64,000 nucleotides of DNA. Source: JACJXF01 sp038316435 (lineage in GTDB: Bacteria; Bacteroidota; Bacteroidia; Bacteroidales; GCA-2748055). The position numbers were made by a program, and so were the translations under genes. This document shows positions 61,139-64,000 of the stretch, one piece after another. Position 1 is the stretch's first letter. Each line of letters begins with the position of its first letter. Location: the NCBI GenBank assembly GCA_038316435.1, contig JBBQAQ010000011.1, forward strand, positions 1-64,000. The letters are read 5' to 3'. The notes below the pieces were generated by a model. That model saw only the letters and a list, made by a program, of their open reading frames with translations, had not been told where the DNA came from and did no database searches.

Positions 61139-62284
61139 ATGAAAAAAATTCTGTTTGTCATATTTCTTTCAATGTTGCTGATTTCCTGTAAAAAGGAAGT
61201 TACTGATTTGCAGTCCAGCTATTTTACTAGATTTTATGGAGATCCACTTGATGATATTGCCAGTGATGTTGAGTTAACAGCTGATGGTGGATATGCGTTT
61301 GCCGCAACAACTCAAAGGTCTCTGCCAAGGGTTGATACCGATGTAATGCTTATTACTACTGATAAATTTGGTTTTCAGAATTCGGAAACGATGTATTTTG
61401 GGGGCTTGGGAAATGAGAAATGTAACGGGCTTATTGTTGTTTCTGATGGATATGTTCTTACCGGAACTTCAAACTCAGGGGATGCAGATAGTATATTTCT
61501 TATTAAATTCGGAACTGATGGTCTTCTGAATTGGCGCTCTTCCTGGGAGAAAGCAGGGCAAGGTAATGATATAGCACTTATTGATAACCAGATTGTTATT
61601 TGCGGATATTCTCTTGATCCAGGAAACTTTGATAAACAATACCCTTTGCTTTCTTTTTTTGATATGCAAGGGAGCCTGACTAATTTGTTTCCTCCAAAAA
61701 GCGATGGGTATTTTACTTCAATCCTGAAACGCGGAACTGATGTTTTTGGATTTGGTGTATTACTTGGTAAAACCTCTAATCCGGATTTATTTATCGCGGG
61801 AGATGGAAGCGATATTTATGACTTTCCACTCTCTGGAAATGAGACTTCTGCGCGAATAATTAGTGGCCGAAACGGAGGTTTTTTTATTATTGGAACTACC
61901 GACCCAATTGGTTCTGGGTTTAGTCAGATAGTTGTAAAAAAAGTAGACAATCAATTTGCAGAGGACCTTACATTTAATGCGAATCCGATTGGTCTGGATG
62001 CCGATTTCAGAGGCGTTGATATTCAGGAGATGGAGGATGGTAGTATTGCAGTTCTGGGAGATAAAACCCTCTCCAAAGACTCCGATATTGTATTATATAT
62101 TTTGAACCCTGATGGTACTACCCGATCCTCAAAAATCTACGGAAAGACTGGTAACCAGTCTGCAACAGCTTTGAAACTCACTCTCGATGGAGGTCTTGTT
62201 ATTCTTGGAAATAATCAGCAAGAAAAGACAAATAGCATGATTACCCTTATAAAGACCGATAAAGAAGGTAATATCTGGGAATAG
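61139..62284 (+). CDS. Surface-type lipoprotein with beta-propeller-like repeats
   Basis: The 381-residue protein has a lipobox at LLISC (Cys17), with KKE directly after the cysteine as in surface-exported lipoproteins of Bacteroidota. The mature part consists of repeated Gly-rich, Asp-containing motifs about 50 residues apart (GGYAFAATTQRS, DGYVLTGTSNSGD, GGFFIIGTTDPIGS, GGLVILGNNQQEK), a propeller-like pattern often found in Bacteroidota lipoproteins of unknown function. It lies 23 bases after the barrel gene and 29 bases before the repeat-protein gene. Confidence 0.75.
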   Translation: MKKILFVIFLSMLLISCKKEVTDLQSSYFTRFYGDPLDDIASDVELTADGGYAFAATTQRSLPRVDTDVMLITTDKFGFQNSETMYFGGLGNEKCNGLIVVSDGYVLTGTSNSGDADSIFLIKFGTDGLLNWRSSWEKAGQGNDIALIDNQIVICGYSLDPGNFDKQYPLLSFFDMQGSLTNLFPPKSDGYFTSILKRGTDVFGFGVLLGKTSNPDLFIAGDGSDIYDFPLSGNETSARIISGRNGGFFIIGTTDPIGSGFSQIVVKKVDNQFAEDLTFNANPIGLDADFRGVDIQEMEDGSIAVLGDKTLSKDSDIVLYILNPDGTTRSSKIYGKTGNQSATALKLTLDGGLVILGNNQQEKTNSMITLIKTDKEGNIWE

Positions 62285-62313
62285 GAAAAATAACTGGTAA
62301 ATATTCATTGATT

Positions 62314-64000
62314 ATGTTACTTAAAAAACTTATTATATCCTTTGCAATAGTTTGCATCCCTTTTTTTGCTTTTAGCGCAGGGAGTGTTGCAATAACCGGA
62401 ACAATTACAACTAACCATTCTGAGCAGGATATTATCATCGGTGGACAAACAATTACCTTGAGACTTACAAGTGCAACATGGATTTCTACAGTTGCTGATA
62501 GCACTAACCTCTGGAAAGCTGTATTTTCTTCTTCAGGAAACTGGAGTTCAGTTAGCGCAGCAATTACGTCTGGTAGTTTAACCAGAGTCGACGATACAAC
62601 CTTTACAATTATATTACCAGCAACATCAGCGTATTTAATTACTGCTGATGAGGTTGTAACAATCACAATTCCCAATTCTCTCTTAGCCACTGGAAACACA
62701 CTTAATACCCCAACATTTACTATTACAAATCTGAATCCTGTTCTGACACTTAGTGGAACGGCAAGTCCCAGTTTGTCGGAATCTAATATTCGTGCTGGAA
62801 GTTTTACCGTGATTTTTGATCTTCAATATGATACATGGCAGGCTACTCTGGGGGCAAACAATGCACTATCAACCGCATTTTTAGCAGGCATTTCCGGTAA
62901 TCAGGATTGGTCAACCGTTGCAGGTGCACTTAGCTATACCAACATTACCCGCAACTCAGCTACTCGCATTACACTTACTTTACCTGCTGTGGCTACATAT
63001 GTAATTACATCAAATGAAACCGTGTCTTTTGCTATTCCTGCTGGCTCATATGTGAACGGAACAGCAAGAGCTGCAACAGATCCAACGATTATAGTCAATA
63101 ACCTTAATCCACAAGTTACTATAAGTGGAACTGCAACCCCATCACTTCAGGAAACAAATATTCATACTGGGGGATATACAGTTATTTTTGACGTACAATA
63201 TGATACTTGGCACAGTACAATTGGTGCAAATAATTCTGTTTCTACATCATTTTTAGCTGGTATTACAGGTGACAAGGACTGGAGCACAGTAACCACAGCA
63301 CTTACCTATGCAAATCTTACCAGAAATTCTGCAACCAGATTAACACTAACATTACCTGCAATAGGTGATTACTCAATCATAGCAAATGAAACTGTAAGTA
63401 TAAATGTACCTGCGGGTTCCTTTACAGGAGCCGCCGGAGTAAATTCGGGTGTCGCATTTTCAGTAATTAACCAACTAGCCACGGCAAGTGCTACATGGTC
63501 GACTGCTTTAACAACTCAGACTGAAGCTCAAGTTAGGGCAGGTGGACTTACTCTAACGCTGGTTTGTTCAAATAATTGGAATACTAGTCTTTCAGTTCTT
63601 AAAACTCAGTTTATAGCTGGACTTGATGGCGGTGCCGGAAGCGATTGGAATACTAAGATTTTACCAAATATTACGGTTACACACCCGTCAGCAAAAACTG
63701 TAATAATTAGTTTTGCGGGAGACGCAAGCTTCGATATTTCGGCACTCAAAACTATTAATTATGCAATTCCTGGTGCTGCCCTTGCAACAGTAAGTGGAGC
63801 ACAAATCACTACTACTCCTGTAAGTTTTTCTATTAGCCCAGCTTCAACCTCGGTTAGTATTAGCCCTGTTAGTATTAATGAGTCAATCCTAAATGGAGCA
63901 ACAGTGGACGTTGTTTTGTCGGAGGAAACATTTTCAAATCCTGCAATCCTTGATGTTGCTAACTTTTCTCTTTCAACGACTCCTTCAAACACCAGCATTG
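62314..64000 (+). CDS. Secreted repeat protein, partial, runs off window
   Basis: The ATG at 62314 opens a frame with no stop to the window end (562 codons). It begins with a signal peptide (MLLKKLIISFAIVCIPFFAF) and then consists of repeats of about 124 residues, each with a TISGTATPSL-type start, a DVQYDTW or similar centre, DWSTV and RNSATRLTLTLPA. Three or four copies are visible. Thr, Ser, Ala and Asn are abundant and Cys is absent, as in large surface adhesins or cell-wall proteins. It may end in a T9SS or gliding-motility-type domain outside the window. Its position after a barrel and lipoprotein suggests it is exported or held at the surface with them. Confidence 0.75.
   Translation, partial: MLLKKLIISFAIVCIPFFAFSAGSVAITGTITTNHSEQDIIIGGQTITLRLTSATWISTVADSTNLWKAVFSSSGNWSSVSAAITSGSLTRVDDTTFTIILPATSAYLITADEVVTITIPNSLLATGNTLNTPTFTITNLNPVLTLSGTASPSLSESNIRAGSFTVIFDLQYDTWQATLGANNALSTAFLAGISGNQDWSTVAGALSYTNITRNSATRITLTLPAVATYVITSNETVSFAIPAGSYVNGTARAATDPTIIVNNLNPQVTISGTATPSLQETNIHTGGYTVIFDVQYDTWHSTIGANNSVSTSFLAGITGDKDWSTVTTALTYANLTRNSATRLTLTLPAIGDYSIIANETVSINVPAGSFTGAAGVNSGVAFSVINQLATASATWSTALTTQTEAQVRAGGLTLTLVCSNNWNTSLSVLKTQFIAGLDGGAGSDWNTKILPNITVTHPSAKTVIISFAGDASFDISALKTINYAIPGAALATVSGAQITTTPVSFSISPASTSVSISPVSINESILNGATVDVVLSEETFSNPAILDVANFSLSTTPSNTSI
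62740..63474 (+). repeat. Two tandem ~124-aa protein repeats inside the secreted protein
   Basis: The units starting at 62740 and 63112 are 124 codons apart and agree at most positions (both have SGTA, TVIFD, QYDTW, GANN, FLAGI, DWSTV, TRNSATR and ITLTLP-like parts). A first copy from about 62374 and a divergent fourth from about 63475 extend the array. Codons have diverged somewhat, so the duplication is not recent. Confidence 0.7.

Noticed and set aside
1..64000. CRISPR arrays, rRNA genes, prophage and complete defence systems
   Set aside because: I looked for regularly spaced repeats, rRNA sequence, capsid or integrase genes, and restriction or toxin-antitoxin pairs and saw none; only one tRNA and one IS element are present.

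Overview
The window looks like a chromosomal segment of a low-GC member of the Bacteroidota, probably a free-living or anaerobic Bacteroidales/Marinilabiliales-type bacterium. The evidence is a C-terminal type IX secretion (T9SS) sorting domain on a GH9 cellulase, several TAnnTTTG-type -7 promoter elements (upstream of lysS, adk, parE, plsC and purH), an almost complete lack of Shine-Dalgarno sequences, and many lipoproteins and outer-membrane barrels of Bacteroidota type. Genus and species cannot be read from the sequence.

Layout. 1-1000: small unrecognised minus-strand genes, one cut by the window edge, followed by a gene-poor AT-rich stretch that ends at a tRNA-Pro(CGG) gene (1528-1603); this may be the edge of an integrated element. 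1.7-7.7 kb: housekeeping and sensory genes (YkgJ-like protein, GAF/HAMP sensor, PatB-type C-S lyase, thioesterase, rsmA, MacB-like permease). 7.9-15 kb: one tight operon, purH-mreB-mreC-mreD-mrdA-rodA, the cell-elongation module attached to purine synthesis. 15-26 kb: mixed genes (ACP phosphodiesterase, a cyclic-2,3-diphosphoglycerate-synthetase-like GTPase, pgi, envelope proteins, a lipid acyltransferase, a tocopherol-cyclase-like protein, upp, a histone-tail-like DUF2934 protein).

26-32 kb is the scarred part. It holds a complete GH9 cellulase with CBM6 and T9SS signal, a TonB-domain protein whose second domain runs out of frame into the tail of a lost carbohydrate-binding protein, an intact IS4-family element with a 9-bp target duplication just upstream of that gene, and a C-terminal scrap resembling an Abi_2 abortive-infection protein next to lysS.

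32-51.6 kb is core metabolism and information processing: lysS, recJ, an outer-membrane-barrel protein with ComEA-like helix-hairpin-helix motifs, a second barrel, purE, a saccharopine-dehydrogenase-like enzyme, hpt, adk, obg, a PAP2 phosphatase, lplA, plsC with a partner gene, parE, parC and aroK.

51.8-64 kb holds six same-strand, closely packed genes that look co-transcribed: an Npt-like nucleotide transporter fused to HEAT repeats, a membrane SpoIIE/PP2C phosphatase, a membrane-anchored nSTAND ATPase with coiled coil and WD40 propeller, an outer-membrane barrel with a helical N-terminus, a surface-type lipoprotein, and a long secreted protein with ~124-residue repeats that runs off the window. 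Together they could span cytoplasm, inner membrane, periplasm, outer membrane and cell surface. This is the best candidate here for an undescribed system; the function is inferred only from layout and domains.
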